Source: Sycobia sp. Sy_11
Taxonomy: Eukaryota; Arthropoda; Insecta; Hymenoptera; Epichrysomallidae
DNA length: 64,000 nt
Direction: 5' to 3'
NCBI GenBank assembly: GCA_018907035.1
Contig: JACCIC010000288.1
Coordinates: 107,501-171,500, forward strand
Of this stretch, positions 21,940 to 33,127 are shown piece by piece; within the stretch, counting starts at the first letter, position 1, and each line of letters starts with the position of its first letter. The position numbers and the translations under genes were made by a program. Below the pieces are notes generated by a model, which worked only from the letters and a program-made list of their open reading frames with translations, did no database searches and had not been told where the DNA came from.

Positions 21940-23319
21940 TACCGGACTGTTACTTATTATGTCGCATCTTTTCCTGTTGTAAATGTCACCGATTTCTTCA
22001 TGGAATGCGCGGGACAAATGCGTGATCTCGGACAATTTTGATGTTTCCAAAAATAAAAAAAAAAAAAAAAAAAACGGTTTTTCTTCGAATCAAAACGCCG
22101 ACATACTGCCTCGCATTGTTGGCTAAAACGATCTAATGAAAAGTTATTATCCTCCAATGAAATTCTGCGCGAAAGGCAATGGATAATTTTCATGATCGAT
22201 TATTCGCCGAAAACCGAGATATTTTTTGCATTTATTATCATAAAAGGCCGTAAATGTTGCATAACGGATCTTTTGATTAGACATTCTCGAATGGTCGGTA
22301 AATAGCTACGAAATACGTTATATAATTTAGTTCTAATACAAACGGACAAAAATAATGACCGAGGCCGATTCTTCGACGTTCGACCGCTTCGCGGTATAAG
22401 AATCCCCGGATTTTTGCCGGATCCGCTCTGCAGCTTTAATTCACATACAACGGAAAAAATCGAGTCGTTCACGCCACGCGTTTTACGAAACGTCAATTAG
22501 GCGATCCAATGCATTCCGCATGGAATAGAGACGTTTTCCTTCCGATCCCCATCGATACGGCGGCGCGACGAATGCAAGACTTTGTTGCCGGAAAGGGCCC
22601 TTTTTTTTTGCCCATTACTTGAACCTTGACTCCGTCCGACCGATCGGCCCGCTTCTGTTAACGCGAAATGCTTGGATGCGCGCGCGCAGCCGGCCACCGT
22701 GTCCCTACGCGCGGATGCGAAGGTATTTCCGAAATTAATACGCCGGTGGGTTAATATTCGAAGACCCCGTTCCTGTTAGTTTATTAAACGTCGCCGATCC
22801 GTTCCAGGTATATTCGTCCATACAGGCACGAGGACGTTTAATGCGCGCACAATGGGCAAGTCTTGCCTATACGTGTGATTAATGAAATAGTGACTGCTCT
22901 GTCGGTTGGGCTATATATATATATATATAAACATTATACATTTACGAGAACATTATATCATCTACGCCGTCATAGTCTAATTTATAGAATTCTATTATAA
23001 TATCTAGTTGGTCTCAAAGGATCGTCTAAATTACGAAATATCGATAAAAAAAAATCACGTTAAAGTTGCCATTTCAAAATTTATACAGTACCGAAATGCT
23101 GTATATTTCGTTATATTATCGTTACGTATACTGTTGGGAAAATCACTGACATATATACTGAAAATACCGCCCCCTTCCTTGAAATATACAGAATATATAT
23201 ATCTGGGAGCACAGCAGATGCACAAAATCAAGGCGGAGGGAAATGCAAGATCATTAACGACGCTCCGTATTGGTCTTAAGATATACGGACAAATCAACGG
23301 ACATCGGGGCTATAACGGT

Positions 23320-23322
<3 letters not shown>
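21940..23322. other. Repeat-poor balanced stretch; conserved non-coding candidate
   Basis: Apart from A20 near 22055 and a short TA array at 22911-22929, this is repeat-free DNA of even composition with many CpGs. The weak 98-codon frame at 22200-22496 lies here. It is a reasonable place to look for regulatory conservation. Confidence 0.4.
22200..22496 (-). CDS. Weak ORF candidate, 98 codons, no low-complexity sequence
   Basis: This minus-strand frame of 98 residues carries no microsatellite sequence and reads MTFRKTRGVNDSIFSVVCEL at the start. It lies in one of the quieter, repeat-poor stretches. It has no recognisable domain and no clear codon bias, and a second unrelated frame ends directly upstream (22497-22697). 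Conserved non-coding DNA is at least as likely. Confidence 0.12.
   Translation of the reverse strand: MTFRKTRGVNDSIFSVVCELKLQSGSGKNPGILIPRSGRTSKNRPRSLFLSVCIRTKLYNVFRSYLPTIRECLIKRSVMQHLRPFMIINAKNISVFGE

Positions 23323-23379
<57 letters not shown>
23323..23379. repeat. (TA)n microsatellite
   Basis: Perfect TA array of about 57 bp, among the longest in the window. Confidence 0.98.
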
Positions 23380-23382
<3 letters not shown>

Positions 23383-24487
23383 CGTCTTAAAGATGAAAAA
23401 TGAATGTCAATTCCGGCAGGCGGGTCCGTTGATTGTGAAATACTGTTTTAGCCCCCGCTTTCCCCTGCAAACTTTCATTTACGAATTAAGCCGTGCGACA
23501 TTTGTATGATTTTATTACGCATTTTCTCCTCATCGACCGTGCCATTTGTGGCGGCAGGTGGGGGGGGGGGAGTAATCCCGCAATTTCCCTGTTTCGGAGT
23601 CATTGTACCAATACCGTGCCCTTAAGCCCGCTGACATTATCGACTTTGTGAGAAGTAGAAAGTGAAGAGGAAAAAAGTAGCCGAAGCTCGCACTTCGGCC
23701 AGGTATTTTTAATAACAGGAGATAATATCGCTAATAAAAGTTGGGAGTGAAGCGGGGTCGAGAGGCCGGAGACTTTTGCAATTCGCCACCGACGAGATCC
23801 TTTCTACCTTGCGTCGGACCATAATGAAAAAAAAAAGGACAAACTTCCCCATCCCCCGAGAAAATTCCTCGTATTTAATGACAGTTCTATGACACTATAG
23901 ATACAATGTCAAGGATTAAAAGTACCGCTCTGGGTAAGCCGAAACCGATCGCCTCTCCTCCGTAGTGCATTGCCCCCCCCCCTCTGCCCCGCCTCGCTTC
24001 CATTAAACCGTGAACGTGAAAAGTAGAAAGTTTTCACTTGTCGGGAAATTCTCCCTCGGCTGTTTGTCTGTAGCGGAGTCGATTTGGCCGCGGTTCGTTT
24101 AAACCGCCCCCCGATCGGATTTCTTCCTCCCCCCCTCTCACACGCTCTTTCGCTGGAAAAACAGAATATAGGGTATATATGATGTGAATAGGTGACCCGA
24201 AAAACGAAGGACGGAGAGAACCGTCGTAAATTTGATTACCCCGGGAGAGATTACGATCGCGCTAAACCCCCGTGTACGTCAAGATATAGAGAGAAAAAAA
24301 AAGAAGAAAGAAAACGATAAGCCGCGAATCCAAGTATGTATATTAGACACGCACCCCATAGTTTCTCACGCGCGCGCGTCGGAGCGCGAGGGCGAGGTGG
24401 AAAAATCTCCGTTGCCGGGGAGGTTCACCCGAGACTCTCGCTCTTTTTTTTTTTTGTTCATCATCCACTACTGGCCTATGTATACCT

Positions 24488-24489
<2 letters not shown>
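23380..24489. other. Gene-less stretch with C- and G-rich runs
   Basis: G10 near 23560 and C10 near 23972. A 7-bp hairpin GCCGAAG-CTCGCA-CTTCGGC lies at 23680-23699. AAGTAGAAAGT occurs twice (23654 and 24020). No gene is seen. Confidence 0.55.

Positions 24490-24578
<89 letters not shown>
24490..24578 (+). repeat. (CT)n joined to (TA)n
   Basis: A CT array of about 49 bp is fused directly to a TA array of about 40 bp. Confidence 0.98.
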
Positions 24579-24582
<4 letters not shown>

Positions 24583-24742
24583 ACACAGTATGCGCGGACG
24601 AAAGGGTGCGGATATCGATGTCCGCGTGCTATCTCTCTCTCTATCTCTCTCTTTTCTACTCTCTTGGGGGGCGTGCGCGGATGGGGCGGAAAACGATTTG
24701 CATAGCGCTTTTCGTCCCCTCCCCCTTGAAACCCTTCATCTA

Positions 24743-24751
24743 ATATGTATG

Positions 24752-24807
<56 letters not shown>
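24743..24807. repeat. (TATG)n(TA)n microsatellite
   Basis: TATGTATGTATG runs into a TA array of about 50 bp; the mirror of the CATA-TA compounds elsewhere. Confidence 0.98.
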
Positions 24808-24811
<4 letters not shown>

Positions 24812-26286
24812 TGTGGGATTCGTTTCGTGGCGCGCGATAAAGTGAGAGAGAAGGAGAGAGTTAGAGTTTCGTTCTGCAGGGGCTGCGTAACGAGGCCCCG
24901 GAGATGCTGCATGACGAAGGGGAATGACGGAGGAGGAGCGATGTTTCGTTTTGGGGCTCATTTGCATGAGGCCAGCCCAAGAGGGGTCCTTGCTCTTTTC
25001 TTCCAGCTCTCCCGGTACCTTGGAATTTTTTTTCTCTTCTCTCTCTCTCTCTCTCTCTCTATCCCCGGGAGAAAGGGGGACGGTAGGCGGATACGAGGAG
25101 CTTCTTGAATTTCTTCAGGTGCGATTCAACCTCCCGAGGAGACGGGTTGAACGGGCTTTAAGAAAAAAAAAAAAGAAGAACAAGGTTGGACGTGAATGGC
25201 AGGACGAGAGATGCGTGAAGGATTTTGCGTCGAATAAAAAATTTGTTAACGTTCCACACTTGCTGTATATACAACAGTAATGGCTATAATAACTCGAGAT
25301 ATAAATTAATAAAATAAGGATAAAAATTAATTTTGCCTTTCAGAAATCTTTCGAATACGATGAAAAATGGAAATCCGTCGTATCGAGCCAAAGATCGTCT
25401 AGAAGAAGCCGAATATTGAGATCGTGCAGTTGCGACGGTGAAAATTCATCAGCAAAAGCTTACACTTCGAAAAGAGAATACGAAATTTTCTGAGTCTTTC
25501 TTTTCTTTTTCTATATCTAGATAAAAACCAGGAGATGTTTAAATGTTATATGTTTGGTCGCCGTAAAATCTATGAAGTTCGAGATTAGGTGAGAATATAG
25601 AGTCTTTTGCGACAATATTAATTCCTTTCTTGGTTATCGTGCCTATGGTATATACGTATTCTTATTTCCATTTAATTAATGTAACTTATTAATTTATATA
25701 TAAATATGTATATGACATGTCGATTGAATGATCTATAAATTTTAATTTATCTTACTCTCAGTCACTTTCTTTCTTTTCCACGGTATTTAAAATTAAAGAA
25801 AAACCCAAACGCGTGTATATATATATATATATAAGGACAATCGTTGTGCAAAGAATCCTAAACGGAAAAATGGTTGTATATTTATATCTGCTCGGAGCCC
25901 GCTCGTTAAATCTTGTACACAACGGTACGTTAAGCACATTCAGCGCCATTTAAGTATACGCCTATGATTAATTGCTCCGATATTCCCAAGTAGGAGAAGT
26001 CCGTTACAGTTTTCTTCATATTACATTGAAGAGCGGCTTCTTTCTCGTTTACGCGTCGCCCGGCGCCCGAACCCCTCAACGCGAGGGCGCGCGCACTCGC
26101 GTGTGGCAGGGAAAGTAGGCGGGAGGGGTGGGGGGACGTTCTTTACCCACCCTCCGTCCCAAGAAGGAAGACCGACAATTTTCCAATTTGCATCTATAGG
26201 TTCTTTTCTCCTTCCGCGCTTTCCTTTTTTTTTTCTTCTAGTTCGTAAATAAACCGGGACAGCTGTCTGCTCTTGATCGTATAGGC

Positions 26287-26291
<5 letters not shown>
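24808..26291. other. Gene-less stretch
   Basis: A short CT array lies at 25036-25060, an A12 run near 25162 and a TA array at 25816-25833. AT-rich sequence from 25280 to 25780 has no open frame of note. Confidence 0.6.

Positions 26292-26332
<41 letters not shown>
26292..26332. repeat. (TA)n microsatellite
   Basis: TA array of about 41 bp. Confidence 0.98.
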
Positions 26333-26338
<6 letters not shown>

Positions 26339-26530
26339 CTAAAAAGAAAAAAAGGTCAAAAGCCAAAGGAATTATACGCGCGCACGAGTTGCGCATCGAA
26401 GAAATTACGCGCGCGCACGCGCTCGCTGCGCTTTACGTACGTAGCGAATTAGCGCACGCTCTGCTCGCTGCGCGCCGCGATCCTTTTATTATATATATAT
26501 ACACACGGCACTTTTAATTCCGAATGAATT

Positions 26531-26546
26531 GCGCCCCGCGGGGCGC
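26531..26546. other. 16-bp perfect GC palindrome
   Basis: GCGCCCCG followed by CGGGGCGC, all G and C. Confidence 0.95.
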
Positions 26547-26563
26547 ACCGAGAAGGCACCCGC

Positions 26564-26567
<4 letters not shown>

Positions 26568-26594
<27 letters not shown>

Positions 26595-26612
26595 TCTCTC
26601 TCTCTCTCTCTC
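26568..26612 (+). repeat. (CA)n joined to (CT)n
   Basis: A CA array (26568-26594) is fused directly to CT (to 26612). It lies between two GC palindromes. Confidence 0.98.
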
Positions 26613-26627
26613 GTACCCATCGCGGGA

Positions 26628-26649
26628 CGCCGCCCGCCGGCGGGCGGCG
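26628..26649. other. 22-bp perfect GC palindrome
   Basis: CGCCGCCCGCC and its exact reverse complement meet with no spacer; all bases are G or C. Confidence 0.95.
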
Positions 26650-27327
26650 GGATTGTATATTGCGTTTTATTATTGCGCGACTTTTATATTAATTAGCGTA
26701 GTGCTCGCGCGTGCGCACTGAACTTTTTTTTAATGGGTTTTGCTTTTTTCCCCTGCTCTCGCCCCTCTTCGTCCGCTCCCCTTGTAATTCCGAATGCACG
26801 TGCATACGAATACGGAACGCGATTGGCCTTGCGCGCTCAAGGATATATATATATATGTATATACGGGGTATATTTTATACACTATATTATAAACAGTCCA
26901 TATAGATATGTTGAGACGATTATTATAGGTAATCATTAATTTTACGAATTAGAACTTCATTTCCTGTCTCTAGCTTTTTGACAAGAAAATTATTTAATAT
27001 ATTAAAATTGTTTTATTATTTATAAGATACAAGCTTAGCACTCCGTAATTCTTGATTTCTAACGGAGTATATTGAGCATAATTGCAATTAATCCGAATCC
27101 ATTTGGAAATCGTACGCGAATGGTTCATTGTGAATGTACATCGACGATATATCACAATTACAATTTATCGCCGTGTCCCCGGGTAATGGTTTAAAGCCTC
27201 GTGTACGCGCGCTCACTGTTTATACAGCATACAGCGGACGAAAATGCGGTCACACGCGCATCATTCGAAAAATCAATTGAGAACCCGTCTACACGATTCA
27301 TTCATTTCATTGAAATTTCGATACAAT

Positions 27328-27329
<2 letters not shown>
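26650..27329. other. Gene-less AT-leaning stretch
   Basis: A short TA array lies near 26843; otherwise nothing is recognised. Confidence 0.6.

Positions 27330-27381
<52 letters not shown>
27330..27381. repeat. (TA)n microsatellite
   Basis: Perfect TA array of about 52 bp. Confidence 0.98.
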
Positions 27382-27385
<4 letters not shown>

Positions 27386-27569
27386 CTGTAGACTGTATAC
27401 CGCTATGTACCCTGTGACGACTTATAGTTATGACAAAAAAAAAAAAAAACAGAACAGATAAAAATTTCCTATACTCCAGTACACTTTAGTACGCATATTC
27501 CGTCTAAATTACATCAGTAGTTCACCATTTCAACGTTCCATATTATTTGTTATGATGGCCACTGTATTA

Positions 27570-27785
27570 TCAGATAGACTGGTATTTGTCTGAATCAATG
27601 ATTTGCGTGCTATTGTACTCATACAAATCTTGAATAATTGGTAAAGAATGAAACTTTTGGGGACAAACGTTGGGAAAGTATCCCGGTTGATAAGCATTGT
27701 GCAAACTGTTGCAACGCTCATACCGATCAGCTGCTGCCATTATTTTATCTATATCTAAACTGAAAAAATTTCCACGTAGAGACAT
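27570..27785 (-). CDS. Possible small coding ORF or exon, unknown function
   Basis: This minus-strand frame of 71 residues has no low-complexity stretch and a protein-like composition. It contains IMAAADRYERCNSLHNAY, then a proline, tyrosine and cysteine segment, and ends in DSDKYQSI before a TGA. An in-frame TGA sits directly before the first ATG. TTTTTTCAG just inside the frame could serve as a splice acceptor, which would make the real exon start near codon 9 and include the second ATG. I do not recognise the family. A frame of this length can arise by chance in 64 kb, so this is only a candidate. Confidence 0.25.
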   Translation of the reverse strand: MSLRGNFFSLDIDKIMAAADRYERCNSLHNAYQPGYFPNVCPQKFHSLPIIQDLYEYNSTQIIDSDKYQSI

Positions 27786-28268
27786 TCATTATTACCATTT
27801 AATAAGCGTGGACTTTTCGATTTGAAGAACTTTGCGCGCATAGATCTGGTCCACCGAAACCTTCGACTTTATACTTCTATACGCAATAATCACCAGCTAA
27901 TTTAAACTGAGACAAAAAAAAAAGAATAATCCTGGGCTTTTCCATCGCGTCGTACGCTACGATCGGCATTCTCACCCCCCCCCTCACTAAATATAATGAA
28001 AAACAAAGAAAGATTCCCGTAGCGAATAGAGGAACGTAAGCTCATAACATACGTCTCTGTCTAGGGATCGTCCGAAGCCCGAACGTGTCCCGAAATTCGC
28101 GCGCAAGCTCGCGTCAATGCAGATACCCGCGCCTCTTCCAACGTATACTGGACGCCTCGGCACCTCTTACCGCCCGACTTCTGTGCACAGTAACGGCCGA
28201 ATTCAATTAATCCGACAAAAGGAGCCGAAGCGCCAAGCGCACACAAATAACAACGTCCACCTCTCTCC

Positions 28269-28269
<1 letters not shown>
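27786..28269. other. Gene-less stretch
   Basis: It contains A10 near 27915 and C8 near 27976, and CpG-rich sequence from 28060. Pyrimidine-rich sequence at 27905-27925 (minus strand) could be an acceptor for the frame at 27570-27785, but nothing confirms it. Confidence 0.5.
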
Positions 28270-28308
<39 letters not shown>

Positions 28309-28318
28309 GCGCGCGCGC
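28270..28318. repeat. (TA)n joined to (CG)n
   Basis: A TA array of about 38 bp switches to CGCGCGCGCGCA; alternating pyrimidine-purine throughout. Confidence 0.97.
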
Positions 28319-28660
28319 ATAAGTACATATAATAATAGCAAAAAACCGATCCGGCGCGCGCGCGCCGCGCAGCCTTCGCTCGGTCCCGACTGCCTCAATT
28401 ATGTATATATTGTTTATAAATACAAAACGACAAAAACGAAAGGGAAAGAGGTCGGTTAATCCGCAGGCGCGCGAAGCCGAGGCGGCGATCATCGTAAATA
28501 TATATATATATACACACACACAGGTACGGTATACACATGTATACGCGCGGGCGCAGACACATAGCAAAGGTCTTTAAAAGGGAGCAGCGGCGAGCGCGCG
28601 CTGGCGCGTGCACCTGTTAACCCCCTAATTCATTAGTCCACCGGTGGAATGCATCTCGTG

Positions 28661-28663
<3 letters not shown>

Positions 28664-28705
<42 letters not shown>
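28664..28705. repeat. (CATA)n(TA)n microsatellite
   Basis: CATACATA then a TA array of about 36 bp. Confidence 0.97.
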
Positions 28706-28709
<4 letters not shown>

Positions 28710-28856
28710 TGTAAGGTACGCGAGCACGAGCGAGCGCACACGCGCCGCGCTGCGGCACGTCGAATTATGGGCGTATGTGTGTGTATTTAATAATCCTTTC
28801 ACTTTCCATCCGCATATATGTCAGTCAATGCACGCCGCAAAGCGCGCGCGAGGTGT

Positions 28857-28888
<32 letters not shown>
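28857..28888 (+). repeat. (ATC)n trinucleotide repeat
   Basis: Ten perfect ATC/TCA units. Confidence 0.98.
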
Positions 28889-29726
28889 TGAACTTATATA
28901 TTATATCGGCATACGATGGCCTTCGACGGTTGTGTAGACCACTAAAGACACGGCATCGGAGTACCAAGCAGGGAACGCGTTAAAAAGTAATGCGAGGAGG
29001 TAGACAGTAGGTGAGCGAGAGAGATAGTCCGAAAGGGGCGTTACGATACGCAAATTTCTCCATATAATATTATCAAGGTTCTTGGCTTCCCTGCGGTAGC
29101 CATTGTATCGACACGTGGTGGCGCGTCGAAGAAGCCCCGTACGGGGCGTACATTAGGGTTTCTTCGTGCGCGGCGCGGTGCAATCGATATCGAGGGAGAA
29201 AGTTGAATTGCAAATTTTTCCTAAAACCCGCACGAACGTACGGGCAGGTGTATTACGCGCGAGCGCAGGACCCATAATGCGATATCCAACAAACTGCCCG
29301 ACGAACCCGATGCAAAACGTGCGCGAGTGCAAAACACGATTTGGCGCCCCAGATTAAATCGTACGAAAGCCAGTGGGAGATTTTCAAAACTTTCCCGTTC
29401 GAAAATAGATGGTGTAATGATTTTTTTATGGTTTCAAATTCCATTTCAAAGAGCTAGCCGCTTTTATATCGCATAGGTAATTTCATTGGAATCGGCATCT
29501 GGGGTAAATTGGAGCGATGAATACTGCCGTCTAATACTTTGACGAGTCGGTACCCAAAAATTGCAGGTAGCTCAATGTCACGTACGATACAAATAGTATA
29601 CTCAAAAATACTTATATATATATATATAGATATATATTACTCTTAACCATAATTTGGATGGTGAAAATAGTACAGCTTTGAATAATTTAACATTCTAATC
29701 AAAGGCTTTGCTGCTGCTGGTTATAA

Positions 29727-29728
<2 letters not shown>
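28889..29728. other. Gene-less stretch
   Basis: It includes the 14-bp palindrome GCCCCGTACGGGGC at 29134-29147 and 63-codon frames on both strands near 29170-29440 with no homology. Confidence 0.6.

Positions 29729-29787
<59 letters not shown>
29729..29787. repeat. (TA)n microsatellite
   Basis: Perfect TA array of about 59 bp. Confidence 0.98.
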
Positions 29788-29789
<2 letters not shown>

Positions 29790-30104
29790 CAAAAACTATG
29801 TTTTCTTGTCGGTGAAGGATTCGCCAATCTAGCGCTGAGAAGAATTTTGGCCTATTATTGTACATTCAATACTGCGCAAGTGGTTATATATATATATATA
29901 TACAGGAAAAGTGCCTTAGACACGGAAGAAATCGTATAAATAAGGTTGTATATAGACATACGGAAGAGTGAAGATGTACGATGTTATTTCGACAAGCTGT
30001 CCCCTTTACCAACATATATATATATATATAAACTTTCTCCACGCCAGTTGATAAACAAACACCTCACCTATACAATGTCTATATGTAATATAGACTCATT
30101 ATAT

Positions 30105-30109
<5 letters not shown>

Positions 30110-30161
<52 letters not shown>
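30110..30161. repeat. (TA)n microsatellite
   Basis: Perfect TA array of about 52 bp, 12 bp from the stop or splice donor of the exon candidate at 30174-30368. Confidence 0.98.
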
Positions 30162-30165
<4 letters not shown>

Positions 30166-30173
30166 CCCGACAA

Positions 30174-30368
30174 TTACCTCTTCTTCGACAGCAGGCTGTA
30201 GGACTCCTTCGAGTGATTTACGATGCGCATGCGCATCCTCCTGACCCTGTCGCCGGCGCGCTTCCTGCCGATGACCGGGGCGCAGCCCTCGAGGGCCGGC
30301 ATCAGGATTATCGCCGTCTTCAGGCTCGCGTGGCTCTTGGCGCGAGCTGCCACGACCCCGCGCACCAT
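30174..30368 (-). CDS. Candidate coding exon or small protein (64 codons), unknown function
   Basis: Read on the minus strand from an ATG to a TAA, this frame encodes 64 residues. I counted 59 of 64 third positions as G or C (92%), against about 59% at first and 50% at second positions. That is a classic coding signature, and the opposite-strand frame does not show it. The protein is basic, with MPALEGCAPVIGRKR in the middle and SYSLLSKKR at the end. It has no signal peptide or domain that I recognise. The last codons are AAG AGG followed by TAA, but AG|GTAATT at the same place is also an acceptable splice donor. It could therefore be an internal or first coding exon rather than a complete gene. 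The bases upstream on this strand are purine-rich and lack a pyrimidine tract, which favours a true ATG start over a splice acceptor. The next intron or the 3' end would run into the (TA)n array at 30110-30161. Function is unknown. Confidence 0.55.
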   Translation of the reverse strand: MVRGVVAARAKSHASLKTAIILMPALEGCAPVIGRKRAGDRVRRMRMRIVNHSKESYSLLSKKR

Positions 30369-30710
30369 TCGATCTCCCTCCCCCCCCCTCGACCCCCGCA
30401 AATCCTTAATCCAGCGACGACGAGAGCTCTGCCCTTCTCACCTCCTCGCTCTTCTCTCCACTCCTTCGCCGAATCGCGCGCCTCGATCGCCTGGTACGAG
30501 CGCGTCGCTCCGTCCGCGCGTCCTCCGCGTACTTAAAGACCGCGCACTACCGCGCACTGGACGAATCGCGCGGCCGGGAGGACGACTCCGCTTGTCTCGC
30601 GACGAAAGTTACGAGCTCGGCAGCGCGAGCGAGCGCATTCCTCGTCGTGGCCGCGCGCTCCTTATCGCGGATAATGCACTTCTCTCGCGCTCGATCTGTC
30701 TCTAGTTTAG
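30369..30710 (-). other. GC-rich CpG-dense block beside the exon candidate; possible 5' UTR or promoter
   Basis: This stretch of about 340 bp has no microsatellite and is much richer in GC and CpG than the (TA)n-bearing sequence on its left. It lies directly upstream, on the minus strand, of the GC3-biased frame at 30174-30368, so it could hold its 5' untranslated region or promoter. I see no clear TATA box or initiator. The open frames across it on the plus strand (arginine- and serine-rich) look like by-products of GC content. The role is an inference from position and composition. Confidence 0.25.
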
Positions 30711-31461
30711 ATAAAAATGTACACGTATAATTTCATTGAACCGACGACGGTTAATCGGCGAGCGATAACTAGATATATGACTCTGCGATCGCCGTTGCCG
30801 AGATGCGCGCGGTTTCTGCGACTGTACACAGCCTCTGTATTATCTATCTATCTCTTTCTCTGTCTCTCTCCTTCGCGCGCGCGCCGATCAAAAGCGACGG
30901 GGGTATAGAGCCCCGCGGCCGATAAGCCGGTCGCTATATATATGTATATTAGCAACACTTGCACACGCGCGCGCACACACGCACACATACACACGCGCGC
31001 GCCTTTTTATCTATACATGGATGAGCGTAACCCGCGCGCGCGTCGAGGGGCGCAAATTCGCATCGTTTAATCGTGCGCCGACACGCACGCGACCGGCCCA
31101 ACTACAGCTGCGAGGAACGTATATATATGTATGTATATATATATTATTTATTTATATTTATTTACGCATTGTCACTGTACGATAAGGTCCGCGTACACTG
31201 TATATCTGTTCAACGTCGACGAGGATCGGGAATTTCGGTTGCACCACAGGATTCAGGACAGCGACGCACAGCGCGAGCACTCGATTCGCTTGAAATTAAG
31301 TCGACAATTCAATGAAATTAAGCGAGTACTATAATATCGTTCACTGTATGACCAAAAAAAAAAAAAAAAAATCACTTCAGCCCCGCGACGCATGGAAGTT
31401 ACGGGGATAAACAGGCGATTGTCAAAATCACGTGCGCCGCCGGGTGCTCACTCGTCTCGTC

Positions 31462-31463
<2 letters not shown>
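30711..31463. other. Gene-less CpG-rich stretch
   Basis: A CA/CG alternating tract lies at 30960-31003 and an A18 run near 31353. The short frame at 31180-31334 (FNVDEDREFRLHHRIQDSDA) is protein-like but unrecognised. Confidence 0.5.

Positions 31464-31497
<34 letters not shown>
31464..31497. repeat. (TA)n microsatellite
   Basis: TA array of about 34 bp. Confidence 0.97.
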
Positions 31498-31501
<4 letters not shown>

Positions 31502-31676
31502 GTACACACGCGATACGGTCTGCTGAACGTGAGCGCGCGCGCTCGCGCGGTCCCTGTATGCGTGCGCACCGTACGACCGACCGTACGGGTATGCGGACCG
31601 ATGCCGAGGCGAGAGGACGCGAGAGCCGACAGCGCCGCGCGACCGAGCAGGGGGCCCGATGAAAGAACGAGCGAGC

Positions 31677-31711
31677 GAGAGAGCGAGAGAGAGAGAGAGA
31701 GAGAGAGAGAG
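31677..31711 (+). repeat. (GA)n microsatellite
   Basis: GA array of about 30 bp after GAGCGAGAGAGCGAGAG. Confidence 0.97.
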
Positions 31712-31848
31712 GGATAGGATCGGTACGCGTGTAGTACTCTAACTCAACCGCGTGCGTATATATGCGTGGCGGAGTGCGGGGGGGGGGGAGAAACGAGGGG
31801 CGGAGAACGCGTGGGCCCCCGGTTTATACTACCTAGGATTTTCATATT

Positions 31849-31873
31849 ATATATGTATATATATATATATATA
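31849..31873. repeat. (TA)n microsatellite, short
   Basis: TA run with one TATG step. Confidence 0.93.
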
Positions 31874-32166
31874 ATGGGGGAGCGGACGGGTGCGGGGTTT
31901 AGAGCGATTGGGAGAGAGGAAGAGGGAGGGAGAATGCGTAGTATCCGACTGCTTGCACTGACTAGGAGGAGAACGAAGGAGATCGTACCGCAGGGGGAGG
32001 AGAGAGAGCTGTTCACGGTACGTACAATTGACATGTCATGCGGCGGTGTGAAGATAAGGTGGAAGCAAGTGTGTGTAAGTGCATAATCGCCCGGTTCTTT
32101 TATCAGTGAGCGAGTAGCGATGGGGGGGGGGAAGGGATGTACATAGCTAAAGTACGCCTTTTCACA

Positions 32167-32185
32167 TACGTACGTACGTACGTAC
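32167..32185. repeat. (TACG)n self-complementary repeat
   Basis: Five TACG units; each unit pair is palindromic (CGTACG). Confidence 0.95.
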
Positions 32186-32420
32186 TACGTATGTATGCAA
32201 ATATACGCCTACTTCGAGATGCGCCAATTTCGCCGGAAAAGACCGGTACAATATGGCGTAGTCGATGCGTTCCAATGGAATCGTTATGTAGTAACTGCTC
32301 GACATACGTATATGAAATCAGTTTCATCGGCTCGAACAAGATCTAGGATTCTTACGAACACTAAATACTTCCCCGCTTTTTTTAATCTTAACATTATCGA
32401 ACTTCAATTAGACAGAGTTA

Positions 32421-32421
<1 letters not shown>

Positions 32422-32479
<58 letters not shown>
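32422..32479. repeat. (TA)n microsatellite
   Basis: Perfect TA array of about 58 bp. Confidence 0.98.
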
Positions 32480-32480
<1 letters not shown>

Positions 32481-33074
32481 TAATTATACATACGATCCAT
32501 ATCTTTTGTATAAACGCAAAATGCAACATACGTTATAACGGACGTGCAAATTTGCAATATCTTTTCTAATTTCAATTTTTAATTAAAATGCTAAAAATAA
32601 ATATTACAGACAACATGAAAGAATTTCAGATGTCTTTTTTTTGGAATAAAAAAAAACCATAAAATCATCCTGATAGAAGCGAATGAAATAAACGAGAAAT
32701 CAATACGTGTAATACTAAAATGCGCATTTTCTATATCATATCTGTGCATCGTCATGAGCACGAAAAATTAATGCGCGAAGTAAGTAAAAATTAAGCGAAC
32801 CATAAGAAACGTACTTGAATTAAGAAAAAAAAAAGTTGTACGCTTAATCATATTTCGTAAACGCACGCGCGCGCTCTCTCGCATAACGCGGGATTTGAAT
32901 TGCGCACACTATGCGACACGTGTATTATTCAGCATTAAGAAAAAAAAATGGTTTTGTAAATACGAGTAAAATTTCTCTTTCACTTAATGACATTTCGACG
33001 CTCGATCTGCCGTCCTCTCCGAACGATCGAACTACTGTTTTTATTGATCCACGCGTGTATTTCATCGATTTTGG

Positions 33075-33076
<2 letters not shown>
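32480..33076. other. Gene-less AT-rich stretch
   Basis: A-rich runs at 32648-32657 and 32825; otherwise nothing is recognised. Confidence 0.6.
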
Positions 33077-33120
<44 letters not shown>

Positions 33121-33127
33121 ATATATA
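33077..33127. repeat. (TA)n microsatellite
   Basis: TA array of about 51 bp with one TTA slip. Confidence 0.97.

Noticed and set aside
23680..23699. GC hairpin followed by few T residues, like an intrinsic terminator
   Set aside because: The window is eukaryotic; there is no upstream gene and no T run.
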